From positions 1-51,234 of the forward strand of contig ONBG01000029.1 in assembly GCA_900316015.1 (NCBI GenBank): a DNA stretch of 51,234 nucleotides, read 5' to 3'. Positions 1 to 8,890 of this stretch are shown one piece after another. Position 1 is the first letter of the stretch. The number at the start of each line of letters is the position of its first letter. The notes under the pieces were generated by a model. That model was given only the letters and a program-made list of their open reading frames with translations. It searched no databases and had not been told where the DNA came from. This DNA is from an uncultured Prevotella sp. Its GTDB lineage: Bacteria > Bacteroidota > Bacteroidia > Bacteroidales > Bacteroidaceae. A program made the position numbers and the translations under genes.

Positions 1-108
1 GAAAGGACTGTAAACTTATCCGGAACGTAGCGAATAAACGTGACAACCCATTTAGTTATTAACATCAGAAGTTGTCAACTAAATCCAGTAAACTACAGGT
101 CGTTTTCC

Positions 109-186
109 AAAAGGTCATCTCCCACCTTGCAAAAGGTTATCTATTACAAGCCAAAAGGTTATCTAACGCAGCGTAAAAGCTTATCT
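109..186. repeat. Four-unit direct repeat array, 22-bp period (copy 1)
   Basis: Four copies of a 12-bp core, AAAAGGTTATCT with small variations, start at 109, 131, 153 and 175, so the period is exactly 22 bp. The first unit reads GGTCATCT and the last GCTTATCT. The 10-bp stretches between cores differ. A second array with the same period, the same core and the same first-unit variant lies at 25463-25540. The 22-bp spacing equals about two helical turns, which would suit side-by-side protein binding, but that is inference. The array lies just beyond the terminator of the minus-strand SusC/SusD operon. The rest of 1-265 shows no gene. Confidence 0.85.
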
Positions 187-265
187 CTTATAAAAGGGGG
201 AGGGAAGGGAGCTATTAGGGTTAATTTAGACCTGTCTCACCGAAGGAGGCAGGGGAGGAGCAGGA

Positions 266-298
266 AACAAAAAAAGGAGCCAACGCAGCGCTGGCTCC
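266..298 (-). terminator. Intrinsic terminator of the first SusC/SusD operon
   Basis: Read on the minus strand, GGAGCCA (292-298) and TGGCTCC (276-282) form a 7-bp stem followed by a run of T. It lies about 20 bp past the SusD stop. Confidence 0.85.
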
Positions 299-319
299 CT
301 TCTGCTTGATGGTTATGTC

Positions 320-1966
320 TTATCGCGTAAAAGCTGTCTGATAACCCTCGGTCTGCTTCAGGACAGGGTCGTTGTTCATCGTAGAGGTAGACAGCGGCCA
401 CAGGATCTTGTAAGCTTCTGACTGATTGAGGATTGGGCCTTCGCTGCCCATGGCTCCTGGGATGAATGGATAGTTCACGGATGCGTCGAATACCAATGAC
501 TTTCCGCTGGCATCCTTCATACGGATCAGGTCGTACCAACGCTTGCCCTCGAATACGAATTCCTTGTCGCTTTCGAAGAGGATTGCTTTGGTGTTCTCGT
601 ACTTACCCTGGTTGGTATACTGAGGATAATCGTCTCCATAAGCACGTTTCCTGATCTGGTTGATGTAAGGAGAAGGATCGTTGCCTAAGTCGTTCTCGAT
701 CTCTGCCATCAGCAACAGAACCTCTGCATAGCGGTAGATAGGACCGTCAGCATCCAGGTAGTGAGCACCCTCACTGGGGTAATAGGTACCAGCGAACTTA
801 GGAACCAAGACACCGAAGTTTGAGCCTGTAGCTTCCTTGGAGGCATCTCCTTTGACAGCGAAGAAGGTCGCGTCGCGTCGCTTGTCTTTCTCATCGAAAG
901 AGCGCCAGAAGCTTTCCTTGTACTGATAACGAACGAGACCGTTCACGAGGGTATATGTGCCATACTCCTGGGTAGCGTCCATCTTCAGCGGATTGTTGTT
1001 CAGGTCATATGCCACGGTGAAGAAGTTCACCTGTGCAAGGCTGTAACTGATATTTGGGAAGTACACCTTATCCGTCTTGTTAAAGGGTGCAGCCAAAATG
1101 TTTTCTGTGTTTGAAGATTTATAGTCGGAGCGGAATGCCTGGTAAAACTCTGGCATCAGCTTGAACTTGCCACTGCTGATAATGGTCTGCAGAGCTGCCT
1201 TGGCTGTTTGCAGGTCGGCTGTGCCAGTGGCTTGCTGGTCGCCAGTCGTCACCTCAGCTGCCCATGCGTAGATGTTCGCCTTCAAGATGAGCGTGGCATA
1301 AAGGTTCCAGTTGTACTGGTCTTGCCAGCCATTGCTGCCTGCAGCTGTGTATTGCTTCTCGGATTCATCGATGTCGGACTTCATCAGCTTCATGATCTCA
1401 GAGGCATTGGAACGCTCGCGGGAAAGGCGTTCAGCTGATACCTGACCGTCTGTAATGGCAACATCGGTTACCAAGGGGACATTTCCCCAAGTACGGTAGA
1501 GGAAGAAGTAATAGTAAGCACGCATGCCATAGGCTTCTGCCAAGTAAAGGGCTTTTTGCTTGTCTGTGAGGAAATCGCAGTTAGGAATCTGCTGGAGGGC
1601 AAGATTCACACGTACGATCTCGCTATAGAGACCATCCCAATTGTTGAACTGCGCATTGTCCTCGCGCAGGTCTTGCTTGATAATGGTCTGGTTGTACATA
1701 GACTCTCCGAAGACAGAGACACCTGTTCCATCGTCACCATCGCCTATCAGACCGCCTCGAACTTCACCCATGTTGAAATGAGCACCATAGGTTGAGCGGA
1801 GGTAACTGTTCAAACCGGTCATATAGCCGCTCACTTGTGTAGCGTCCTGCCAGAAGTTACCACTTGCAAAGTAGTCTTTCGGAGCCTGGTCGAGCGATTC
1901 GCATCCGGTGAAAAGCGTTAGGGCTCCCATCGCGAGACTACCTAAGATAATATTTAATTTCTTCAT
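320..1966 (-). CDS. SusD/RagB-family glycan-binding lipoprotein
   Basis: Outer-membrane surface lipoprotein that caps its partner SusC-like transporter and binds the glycan. The 548-residue length is normal for SusD. The N-terminus is a lipoprotein signal with lipobox LFTGC and cysteine near residue 22, followed by LDQAPKDYF, typical of a mature SusD start. The middle holds TPR-like helices (AYGMRAYYYFFLYRTWGNVPLV) and the C-terminal region has the family pattern EFVFEGKRWYDLIRMK. It follows the SusC gene with a 50-bp gap in the same operon. Divergence from the sialate O-acetylesterase suggests a sialoglycan or sialic-acid ligand, by context only. The family call is firm and the substrate is a guess. 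Confidence 0.93.
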   Translation of the reverse strand: MKKLNIILGSLAMGALTLFTGCESLDQAPKDYFASGNFWQDATQVSGYMTGLNSYLRSTYGAHFNMGEVRGGLIGDGDDGTGVSVFGESMYNQTIIKQDLREDNAQFNNWDGLYSEIVRVNLALQQIPNCDFLTDKQKALYLAEAYGMRAYYYFFLYRTWGNVPLVTDVAITDGQVSAERLSRERSNASEIMKLMKSDIDESEKQYTAAGSNGWQDQYNWNLYATLILKANIYAWAAEVTTGDQQATGTADLQTAKAALQTIISSGKFKLMPEFYQAFRSDYKSSNTENILAAPFNKTDKVYFPNISYSLAQVNFFTVAYDLNNNPLKMDATQEYGTYTLVNGLVRYQYKESFWRSFDEKDKRRDATFFAVKGDASKEATGSNFGVLVPKFAGTYYPSEGAHYLDADGPIYRYAEVLLLMAEIENDLGNDPSPYINQIRKRAYGDDYPQYTNQGKYENTKAILFESDKEFVFEGKRWYDLIRMKDASGKSLVFDASVNYPFIPGAMGSEGPILNQSEAYKILWPLSTSTMNNDPVLKQTEGYQTAFTR

Positions 1967-2016
1967 TGTGTTTCTATTTTATTTAATTCACGATATTGTC
2001 TAATCCTTAAGCTTCC

Positions 2017-5000
2017 TTAGAATGTTACGTTTACGCCGAGCACGAGCATGCGGGGCAGAGGATAACCACCGCTGTTGGAGGATACTTCTGGCGAGAAGAC
2101 GTAAGGCGCGTCACAGATATAGCCTAAGTTCTGGCCCGTTACCGACAGGGTACAGTTTTCTATGCCAACCTTGTTCACTAAGAACTTGGGCAGGTTGTAT
2201 GAAAGGGTTACCTCGCGGAATGACAGGTAGTCACCGTCGTAGCAGAACATCGTGCTGTGCCGGTCGTAGTTACGGGCGTTCAACTGGTCTGCCCAGATGT
2301 AGATAGGATACTTGGCATTGGGGTTGTTTTCAGACCAGGTGTCCTTCACATTAGTTAATGTATTGTAGGTTCCCTGCATGTTACCCATGATCCAAGGAGT
2401 ACGGTAGTCGTAGGTCTTGAACCCGAGGGCGAAGTCCATGCGGGCAGAAAGGGTCAGGTCCTTCCAGGATACAGAGAGGTTCATGCCACCGGTGTACTTA
2501 GGTATCATGTTGCCAACCTTCACGCGATCGTAGTTGTCGATGACACCGTCACCGTTGATATCCTTCCATTTCACGTCACCCGGCATGATAGCCAGACCAC
2601 CCTTTGCCTTGCCATATTCAGCATAAGCCTGTGGACCATAGAGCTTCTTGTTGGAGCCACCGTTGTTAGAGGTTGTCTCGTCAACGAGATTGCCAGGAAT
2701 CTCGTCATAGCTCTTGTAGATGCCTTCAGCAACGAAGAGGTAGAGGTCGCCCGGGCGTTCGCCTTCTGCATAGCCGCCTACGTACTTCTTGTCGGTACCC
2801 TTGCCCGTGTAGACATAGAATCCGTTCTGGCGGTTCTTCTCATTGCCATTTTCTGGCAACTTGATGATCTTGTTGGTGTTATAGGCAATGTTGAAGTTGA
2901 AGTCTGCCTTCCAGTCCTTCGTATTGATAATATGGTAGTTCAAGTCGAATTCGAAACCGCGGTTCTGCAGGGTACCGTTGTTAGAGGTAATGCTGGTGAA
3001 TCCTGAGGAGGCAGGGATCGTAATGCTGGCATACTTGTCGTATGTACGGCGGTCGTACCAAGTGAAGTTTGTCTGGATCTTGTTGTTCAGGAATCCTAAG
3101 TCGAGACCTAACTCAAAGGTACGGGAGGTCTCCCATGTCAGGTAAGGATTGGGAATGGAGTTCAGGTAGTAACCTGTTGAGCCATTGTAGTTGGTTTGTG
3201 CATACGCACCCTGGATGGTATAATTGCCTACCCAGCTGGAGTTCACGTTTCCGTTCTTACCAAAAGAGGCACGCAGCTTACCGAAACTCAGCCAGCTGTT
3301 GGTCTTTTCCATGAAGTTTTCCTTGCTGAATACCCATCCAATGGATGCGCCCGGGAAGGTTCCCCAACGGTTATCCTTGCTCAGCTTAGAGATACCGTCG
3401 CGGCGGATAGTGAAGCTGGCGAGGTACTTGGCGTCATAGTCGTAGTTGATACGACCGAAGTAGGACTCGGTGATGAACTTCGCATGGGAAGTGTCAATTG
3501 AACGTGCACCTTCGTCTGTGAGGGTGTACTGGAGATCCCAGAAGTAATTGTTATCTGGATTGTAACCGCTTGCAGACAGGTCCTGTGCCTTCTGGTGGAA
3601 ATACTCCCAACCGAGCAGGGCACTGATCCCATGCTTGCCGAAGGTCTTGTTGTAGTTCAACAGGATGTTGTAGGTCTGTGTAAGCTGCTTGTCACTCTCG
3701 GAGTAAGAGTTATGCTTCGTATTATAAGAGCCCGGAGAACTTAGGTAGGTATGGTAGAAATACTCGTAGGTATAGTACTCATAGAACCAGTCGCCCTTGA
3801 CATCCAAGGTCAGTCCGTCGTAAATATTGAAGCGGAAGTCCTGTGAGAACGTGAATTTCTGGCGGCTGTAGTCATTCTGCCATGCGTCCTCCAAGAATTT
3901 CTGGTTACCATCTCCAGAGTTCTTTCCTAACAATAACTCGCCGTCTGCATTGTAAGCGCGGAAGGTTGGAGGATAGGAGAAGTTGCGGGAGAAGTAGTTT
4001 GCCTCACCTGTGAAAGGAGAGATGCCACGGTATTTCGTGGTAGAAAAGTTGAAGTTAGAGAAAGAAGTCAGCCATTTCTTGATCTTATAGTCAGCATTCA
4101 ACAAGCCAGAGAGACGGCGGTTGTAGTTATTGATGGCATTACCTTCGCTCTTGTTGTAGCCCATGCCAGCATAGTAATGACCCTTGTCATTGCCCCCGCT
4201 GTAACTCAAGTTGTAGTCCTGAGAGAAAGAAGGGGTTTTGATATTGAAGTCCTCCATGTGGTTGTTGCAGTAGATCAAGGTCTTGCCGTAGACAGGATCG
4301 GTCATCGTCTTCCATCCTTCGCCCAACAGCTTGGTCTGGGTAGCAGCGTCGAGGTTGTCGTAGAGGTAAACGCCCCACAATCCCTTGGAACTCTTGTTAC
4401 CATTAGCATTGTAGTCGTTGCCCGTTCCGTAAGGCTGGGTGCCAGCTAATGAATTCAGGTTAGATGTTCCCTTGTCGTACGCGTACTTATAAGAAAGGCG
4501 CTCGTAGTAGAGGTAGTCGCCTGCGTCGCAGAACTCATAAGGATTGTTGAAGTAGTTCCAGGAGAGCTTGGCGTTGAGGTTGATCTTGCCAGAGCCTTCC
4601 TTTCCTTTCTTCGTGGTGATCAATATAACGCCGTTATTGGCGCGGGAACCGTAGATAGCAGTAGCTCCTGCGTCCTTCATGACTTCCATTGACTCGATGT
4701 CGTTGGCGTTGATGTCTGCCATGCTGCTGCGGATCATACCGTCAACCACGATCAACGGCGTACCACTACCGTCATAGTCGGTACCACCACGCAAGACAAT
4801 GGTAGGAGAAGCATTTGGGTTACCAGAGTTCTGGATGACCCTCAGTCCGGATACTGTTCCGGAAAGTGCCTGAGAAGGATTGGTGAACATACCTGTGGTT
4901 AGGCTCTCGTTCTTGACCTTGGAAATGGAGTTGGTCAACTTTGAGCGGATGATCGAACCACTATATCCAATCACGACGGTCTCAGACAACTCCTGTGCAG

Positions 5001-5283
5001 AAGAATGGAGCTTGATGAGCAGGTCACTTCCACTGGCATTCACCACCCGGTCTGTGTACCCTAAGTAGGTTACTTTGATCTGAGTGGGAACCTTGGCTAC
5101 TTTTAGTGAGAACTGTCCATCGATGTTCGTGATGGTTCCTCCCTTGGAGCCCACTTCCTGGATAGTAACTCCAATCAGAGGCTCACCATTCTCAGCGTCG
5201 ACAACTGTACCCGTGATCGTCTTTTGGGCCATCATGGAAACGCATGTCAACAAGCTGCAGAATAAAACTAAGAAATGTTTCAT
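2017..5283 (-). CDS. SusC/RagA-family TonB-dependent transporter
   Basis: Outer-membrane importer driven by TonB. The 1088 residues comprise a signal peptide (residues 1-19, ending SMMAQ), a carboxypeptidase-like domain (about 20-100), a plug (LIVVDGMIRSSMADINANDIESMEVMKDAGATAIYGSRANNGVILITTKKG, roughly 170-225 is the diagnostic stretch) and a C-terminal beta-barrel ending in VTF. It heads the SusC/SusD operon. A TAnnTTTG promoter lies at 5394-5401, giving a leader of about 100 nt. The start-codon region (5278-5297) is perfectly complementary to part of a predicted small RNA at 25343-25431, so translation may be regulated in trans. Its place beside the nan genes suggests import of sialic acid or sialylated glycans, as NanO does in Tannerella, but the substrate is not shown by sequence. 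Confidence 0.95.
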   Translation of the reverse strand: MKHFLVLFCSLLTCVSMMAQKTITGTVVDAENGEPLIGVTIQEVGSKGGTITNIDGQFSLKVAKVPTQIKVTYLGYTDRVVNASGSDLLIKLHSSAQELSETVVIGYSGSIIRSKLTNSISKVKNESLTTGMFTNPSQALSGTVSGLRVIQNSGNPNASPTIVLRGGTDYDGSGTPLIVVDGMIRSSMADINANDIESMEVMKDAGATAIYGSRANNGVILITTKKGKEGSGKINLNAKLSWNYFNNPYEFCDAGDYLYYERLSYKYAYDKGTSNLNSLAGTQPYGTGNDYNANGNKSSKGLWGVYLYDNLDAATQTKLLGEGWKTMTDPVYGKTLIYCNNHMEDFNIKTPSFSQDYNLSYSGGNDKGHYYAGMGYNKSEGNAINNYNRRLSGLLNADYKIKKWLTSFSNFNFSTTKYRGISPFTGEANYFSRNFSYPPTFRAYNADGELLLGKNSGDGNQKFLEDAWQNDYSRQKFTFSQDFRFNIYDGLTLDVKGDWFYEYYTYEYFYHTYLSSPGSYNTKHNSYSESDKQLTQTYNILLNYNKTFGKHGISALLGWEYFHQKAQDLSASGYNPDNNYFWDLQYTLTDEGARSIDTSHAKFITESYFGRINYDYDAKYLASFTIRRDGISKLSKDNRWGTFPGASIGWVFSKENFMEKTNSWLSFGKLRASFGKNGNVNSSWVGNYTIQGAYAQTNYNGSTGYYLNSIPNPYLTWETSRTFELGLDLGFLNNKIQTNFTWYDRRTYDKYASITIPASSGFTSITSNNGTLQNRGFEFDLNYHIINTKDWKADFNFNIAYNTNKIIKLPENGNEKNRQNGFYVYTGKGTDKKYVGGYAEGERPGDLYLFVAEGIYKSYDEIPGNLVDETTSNNGGSNKKLYGPQAYAEYGKAKGGLAIMPGDVKWKDINGDGVIDNYDRVKVGNMIPKYTGGMNLSVSWKDLTLSARMDFALGFKTYDYRTPWIMGNMQGTYNTLTNVKDTWSENNPNAKYPIYIWADQLNARNYDRHSTMFCYDGDYLSFREVTLSYNLPKFLVNKVGIENCTLSVTGQNLGYICDAPYVFSPEVSSNSGGYPLPRMLVLGVNVTF

Positions 5284-5393
5284 AAAAGCTTGATTATTTT
5301 TGGTTATACATTATTTATATATTCGTAGCTTTCTGATTAGGTATATCGTACAAGGACGTTCATTATCTCTTGCATACTTTTTTTATTCCGTTG

Positions 5394-5401
5394 CAAATAT
5401 A
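5394..5401 (-). promoter_or_regulatory. Promoter of the first SusC/SusD operon
   Basis: On the minus strand this is TATATTTG, with TTG at 5422-5424 and a 20-bp spacer, matching the Bacteroidetes -7/-33 pattern. Transcription would start near 5387. Confidence 0.7.
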
Positions 5402-5442
5402 AAACATTAATTTTACAATTGCAACAGATTATAAAATAAACG

Positions 5443-5455
5443 TTATTAGTTTAAG
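5443..5455. promoter_or_regulatory. Operator-like motif shared by two sialic-acid promoters (copy 1)
   Basis: TTATTAGTTTAAG starts exactly 66 bp upstream of the -7 element at 5509. The same 13 bp stands exactly 66 bp upstream of the nanM promoter (7672-7684). This copy also lies between the divergent SusC and esterase promoters, so it could serve both. Binding of a regulator is inference. Confidence 0.55.
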
Positions 5456-5508
5456 TATTTTTAACAAGAACATTGCTTGAAATTATTCGATTTCCTAAAA
5501 TTATTATG

Positions 5509-5516
5509 TAAATTTG
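5509..5516 (+). promoter_or_regulatory. Promoter of the sialate O-acetylesterase gene
   Basis: TAAATTTG matches the Bacteroidetes -7 element. The -33 element is poor. The sequence after it up to the ATG, AATTAATAATCG then ATAATGAA, is nearly identical in the nanM leader. Confidence 0.65.
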
Positions 5517-5543
5517 CAGGCATCAAATTAATAATCGCAAATA

Positions 5544-7598
5544 ATGAAGCTTATCATTTTGAGTATCTCACTGATACTGTCATCAGTGATGGTAGCCAAG
5601 CCAAAGGTCAAAGTGGCTTGTGTGGGGAATAGTATTACTTATGGATATGGGTTGAGTGACCGTGAACACGAAGCTTACCCAGTGCGTTTGCAGCAATTGT
5701 TGGGCGACAAATATGAAGTGCGCAACTTCGGGCACTCCGGTTGTACGTTGCTCCGGCATGGTCATCATCCTTATGTTTCTGAGCCGGAATATCGCGCGGC
5801 CCTTGATTTCAAGGCGGATATCGTGGTCATCCATCTGGGTGTCAACGACACCGACCCACGTAACTGGCCCAATTACCAGGATGAATTCAATCCAGAATAT
5901 ATCCATTTGATCGACACTTTGAGGGCAGTGAACCCCAAGGCAAAGGTTTGGATCTGCCTGATGACCCCGCTCACCTTCCGCCACCATCGTTTCTTAAGTG
6001 GTACGCGCGACTGGCATGAGCAGATCCAGGCGCATATCCGGCAAATAGCCGCATGTGAGCATACAGGGTTGATCGATCTTTTCACACCCCTTTATGATCG
6101 TCCTGATCTCTTCTATGATGCCGTGCATCCCAATGCGGAAGGGGCGATGATCATGGCAAGGACCATCTATGCTGCCCTGACGGGCGACTACGGTGGCTTG
6201 CAATTGCCTACCTTGTATGGCGATGGGATGGTGATGCAAAGGAACCGTCCCCTCTCTTTCCATGGAATGGCCAATGCGGGAGAGTTGGTCACCGTGACCT
6301 TCGCGGGCAATCGGCGCCAGGCAAAGGCTGGGGAAGATGGCAAATGGTCGGTAGAATTCCCTCAGATGCCTGCGGGAGGACCTTACGTGGCTACCCTTTC
6401 TACCCGGAAGGTGTCAAAGACGATCCGAGAGATCTGGATCGGGGACGTTTGGCTTTGTTCGGGACAGTCGAACATGGAATTGCCAGTGAAAGCTTGTACC
6501 GGTGCGAAGGAGGATGGGAAAGAGGCAGGATCGCAGTCCTTCTTACACCTATTTAATATGCCTACGCGCTATGCCACTTATCAGGAGAAGTGGTCGAAGG
6601 CTGGCTGTGATTCCGTTGATCGGCTCCAACTCCTTCGGCAAGGACCTTGGATGAGCCCCACGGCAGAAGGCATCCAGGACTTCTCCGCAGTTGCCTATCA
6701 TTTCGGAAGGGTTTTGGCTGACAGCCTGCAGGTCCCCATTGGCATCATCTGCAATGCCGTGGGAGGGACGACCACAGAGTCGTGGGTCGACCGTCATACC
6801 TTGGAATGGGAATATCCCAATGTCCTCTTTGATTGGTATCATGGCGATTTCGGTCAGCCCTGGGCCAGGAAACGTGCCTTATACAATGTCTCACAGTCGG
6901 GCGCGAAGTTCCCTCGACACCCCTTTGAGCCAGCCTATATGTTCGAGGCGGGCATCTTGCCATTGCAACACTATCCCCTGAAAGGCGTTTGCTGGTATCA
7001 GGGAGAGTCGAACGCACATAACATGGAGACCCATGCCAGCCTGTTTAACTTATTGGAAAAGAGTTGGAGAACGTATTTCAACGATCCCCAACTACCGTTC
7101 TATACGGTTCAGCTCTCCAGTCTCGACCGTCCATCCTGGCCTTATTTCCGCGACAGCCAGCGACGCTTGGCGTCTCATCTGCCTCAAACCTTCATGGTCG
7201 TGACAAGCGATCTGGGCGACTCCTTGAATGTCCATTATCCTAACAAGCGACCTGTGGGCATTCGCTTGGCATGGCAAGCACTTCATCATACCTATGGTCA
7301 TGCCCTGGAATCAGAAGGGCCTGACTGCACAGGTAAGACATTCGAGGGCGATGGCGTTCGCCTCAACTTCTCACATGCAGAAGGATTGCATGCCCAAGGC
7401 AAACAACTCATCGGCTTTGAGGTGGCAGGCGAGGATGGCGTCTTCTATCCAGCAGACGCAGAGATCCAAGGAACGGCAGTGCTGGTCAGATGCCATTCCG
7501 TTGCCCATCCGAAGACCGTGCGATATGGCTGGCAACCTTTTACCCGGGCGAATTTAGTGAATGGGGCAGGACTTCCCGCCAGTACCTTTAAGATATAA
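5544..7598 (+). CDS. nanS: Two-domain sialate O-acetylesterase (SGNH + SASA)
   Basis: Removes O-acetyl groups from sialic acids so that sialidases, transporters and the lyase can act. The 684 residues start with a signal peptide (1-18). The N-terminal SGNH/GDSL hydrolase domain has CVGNSITYG with Ser30, HLGVNDTDP, and a DAVHPN catalytic block near residue 190. The C-terminal sialate O-acetylesterase domain has CSGQSNMELP with Ser309, GGTTTESW and WYQGESN near 490. This double-esterase layout is known from Bacteroides EstA and Tannerella NanS. The gene has its own promoter and stands before the nanM-MFS-nanA operon, which supports the role. The symbol is used in the Tannerella sense; the protein is not close in size to E. 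coli NanS. Confidence 0.9.
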   Translation: MKLIILSISLILSSVMVAKPKVKVACVGNSITYGYGLSDREHEAYPVRLQQLLGDKYEVRNFGHSGCTLLRHGHHPYVSEPEYRAALDFKADIVVIHLGVNDTDPRNWPNYQDEFNPEYIHLIDTLRAVNPKAKVWICLMTPLTFRHHRFLSGTRDWHEQIQAHIRQIAACEHTGLIDLFTPLYDRPDLFYDAVHPNAEGAMIMARTIYAALTGDYGGLQLPTLYGDGMVMQRNRPLSFHGMANAGELVTVTFAGNRRQAKAGEDGKWSVEFPQMPAGGPYVATLSTRKVSKTIREIWIGDVWLCSGQSNMELPVKACTGAKEDGKEAGSQSFLHLFNMPTRYATYQEKWSKAGCDSVDRLQLLRQGPWMSPTAEGIQDFSAVAYHFGRVLADSLQVPIGIICNAVGGTTTESWVDRHTLEWEYPNVLFDWYHGDFGQPWARKRALYNVSQSGAKFPRHPFEPAYMFEAGILPLQHYPLKGVCWYQGESNAHNMETHASLFNLLEKSWRTYFNDPQLPFYTVQLSSLDRPSWPYFRDSQRRLASHLPQTFMVVTSDLGDSLNVHYPNKRPVGIRLAWQALHHTYGHALESEGPDCTGKTFEGDGVRLNFSHAEGLHAQGKQLIGFEVAGEDGVFYPADAEIQGTAVLVRCHSVAHPKTVRYGWQPFTRANLVNGAGLPASTFKI

Positions 7599-7629
7599 GG
7601 TCTGGTGCAGTCGTGCGGGTGATTAAGAT

Positions 7630-7654
7630 GGATAGGATTCTTGGCAATCTATCC
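7630..7654 (+). other. Imperfect hairpin after the esterase gene
   Basis: GGATAG-G-ATT pairs with AAT-CTATCC around a 6-nt loop. No T-run follows, so it may be a weak terminator or an mRNA end stabiliser. Confidence 0.35.
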
Positions 7655-7671
7655 TGATTATGGCATAAATA

Positions 7672-7684
7672 TTATTAGTTTAAG
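7672..7684. promoter_or_regulatory. Operator-like motif shared by two sialic-acid promoters (copy 2)
   Basis: TTATTAGTTTAAG, identical to 5443-5455 and at the same 66-bp distance from its -7 element (7738). The flanks also agree in part: both continue with one base, AT, two bases and TTAAC. Confidence 0.55.
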
Positions 7685-7737
7685 GATAATTAACGTAGGT
7701 TTTTTAGGGATCTATTTGAATTATTAAACTTATACTA

Positions 7738-7745
7738 TAAATTTG
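7738..7745 (+). promoter_or_regulatory. Promoter of the nanM operon
   Basis: TAAATTTG, with TTG at 7716-7718 and a 19-bp spacer. The leader matches the esterase leader over AATTAATAATCG. Confidence 0.7.
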
Positions 7746-7772
7746 CAAAGAATTAATTAATAATCGTATATA

Positions 7773-8885
7773 ATGAAACCGGATATCCTCAAAGAACGTG
7801 AGTCCATATCGCTGAGGAAGAAGTGTGTGTTCTTCTTCCTGGTCATATTGTGTTCCATGGAGGTAATGGCGGAAGGTCCCGTCGTATCCTTTCAGCGCAT
7901 GCAAGGGTTCCCTTCGGAGGAACCCGGGATAGAAAAGGGCGTGTCGGCTTGTTTCGCCGGTAGGATCGGTCATACCTTATTAATGGCGGGTGGCTGTAAT
8001 TTCCCAGGCATCCCAGCGGCAGAAGGGGGCGCGAAACGCTATTACCAGGGAATCTATGTGGCGTCGATCGTTCCGGGGGATGTCCTTCAGTGGAAGAAGG
8101 TAGGCGATTTGCCTGTCCGTGCTGCCTATGGAGCCAGCGTCTCCACGAAGGACGGCGTGATCTGTATCGGAGGGAACCACGAACAGGGTTCCCTGCGTTC
8201 TGTTTTCAAGATCCGGCTCAAGCAGGGCAGGGCGGTCATCGAGCACTTGCCTTCCCTTCCGGTAGCGTTGGATAATCTTACTGCTGCTCTCCAGGGACAT
8301 CAGCTGATGGTCAGGGGTGGGCGTTATCTCTATGCGCTCGACCTGAGGCATCTCTCCCAGGGATGGGAGAAATGGATGGCCTTTGGCAGTACGCTCATGC
8401 AACCCGTGAGTGGGTTCTGCGAAGGGCGTTACCATGTGTGGGGTGGGTTCGTTCCTAAGTCCAACGGCAGTAAGGTCGCATTGAGTATCGATGGATTTAG
8501 TTACGGGAAGAGCATCCTGCCTGTCCAGGCACCGGTAGATGAGCAGGGAGAGGAGGTCTTCTTAGGCGGGGGTGCCTCCGTCAATCTCGACCGAGATCGG
8601 GTCTTGGTGGTAGGTGGTGTCAACAAAGACATCTTCCTGCAGGCGTTGAATGATCCCCAACCTGGTTATATGACCCATCCTGCGGCTTGGTACCATTTCA
8701 ATCCCTATCTCTTTGTCTACGACCGGGGAAAGTGGAAAAGGATAGGGAAGAGTCCCGTCACAGCACGGGCCGGAGCGGCATTGGTGGCATACCATCAGGA
8801 CGTATTTATCATCGGTGGTGAACTGAAGCCAGGGGTCCGCACCCCGGAGATCTACCGGTTGACCATTCAAAAGAACAATTACTAA
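7773..8885 (+). CDS. nanM: N-acetylneuraminate epimerase/mutarotase (Kelch-type)
   Basis: Secreted enzyme that speeds interconversion of sialic-acid anomers before uptake. The 370 residues have a hydrophobic N-terminal segment (about 17-34, CVFFFLVILCSMEVMA), consistent with a signal peptide and periplasmic location. Kelch-type beta-propeller repeats follow: GRIGHTLLMAGGCNFPG, SVSTKDGVICIGGNHEQGS, GRYHVWGGF, NLDRDRVLVVGGVN and AGAALVAYHQDVFIIGGELKPGVR. The length fits the NanM family. The downstream permease begins 5 bp after its stop, so the two are very likely cotranscribed. Position beside the lyase and esterase supports the call over other Kelch proteins. Confidence 0.88.
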   Translation: MKPDILKERESISLRKKCVFFFLVILCSMEVMAEGPVVSFQRMQGFPSEEPGIEKGVSACFAGRIGHTLLMAGGCNFPGIPAAEGGAKRYYQGIYVASIVPGDVLQWKKVGDLPVRAAYGASVSTKDGVICIGGNHEQGSLRSVFKIRLKQGRAVIEHLPSLPVALDNLTAALQGHQLMVRGGRYLYALDLRHLSQGWEKWMAFGSTLMQPVSGFCEGRYHVWGGFVPKSNGSKVALSIDGFSYGKSILPVQAPVDEQGEEVFLGGGASVNLDRDRVLVVGGVNKDIFLQALNDPQPGYMTHPAAWYHFNPYLFVYDRGKWKRIGKSPVTARAGAALVAYHQDVFIIGGELKPGVRTPEIYRLTIQKNNY

Positions 8886-8890
8886 TCATC

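Noticed and set aside
109-186. 22-bp-period array considered as a CRISPR array
   Set aside because: Cores are only 12 bp with 10-bp intervals, there are four units, and no cas genes are present.
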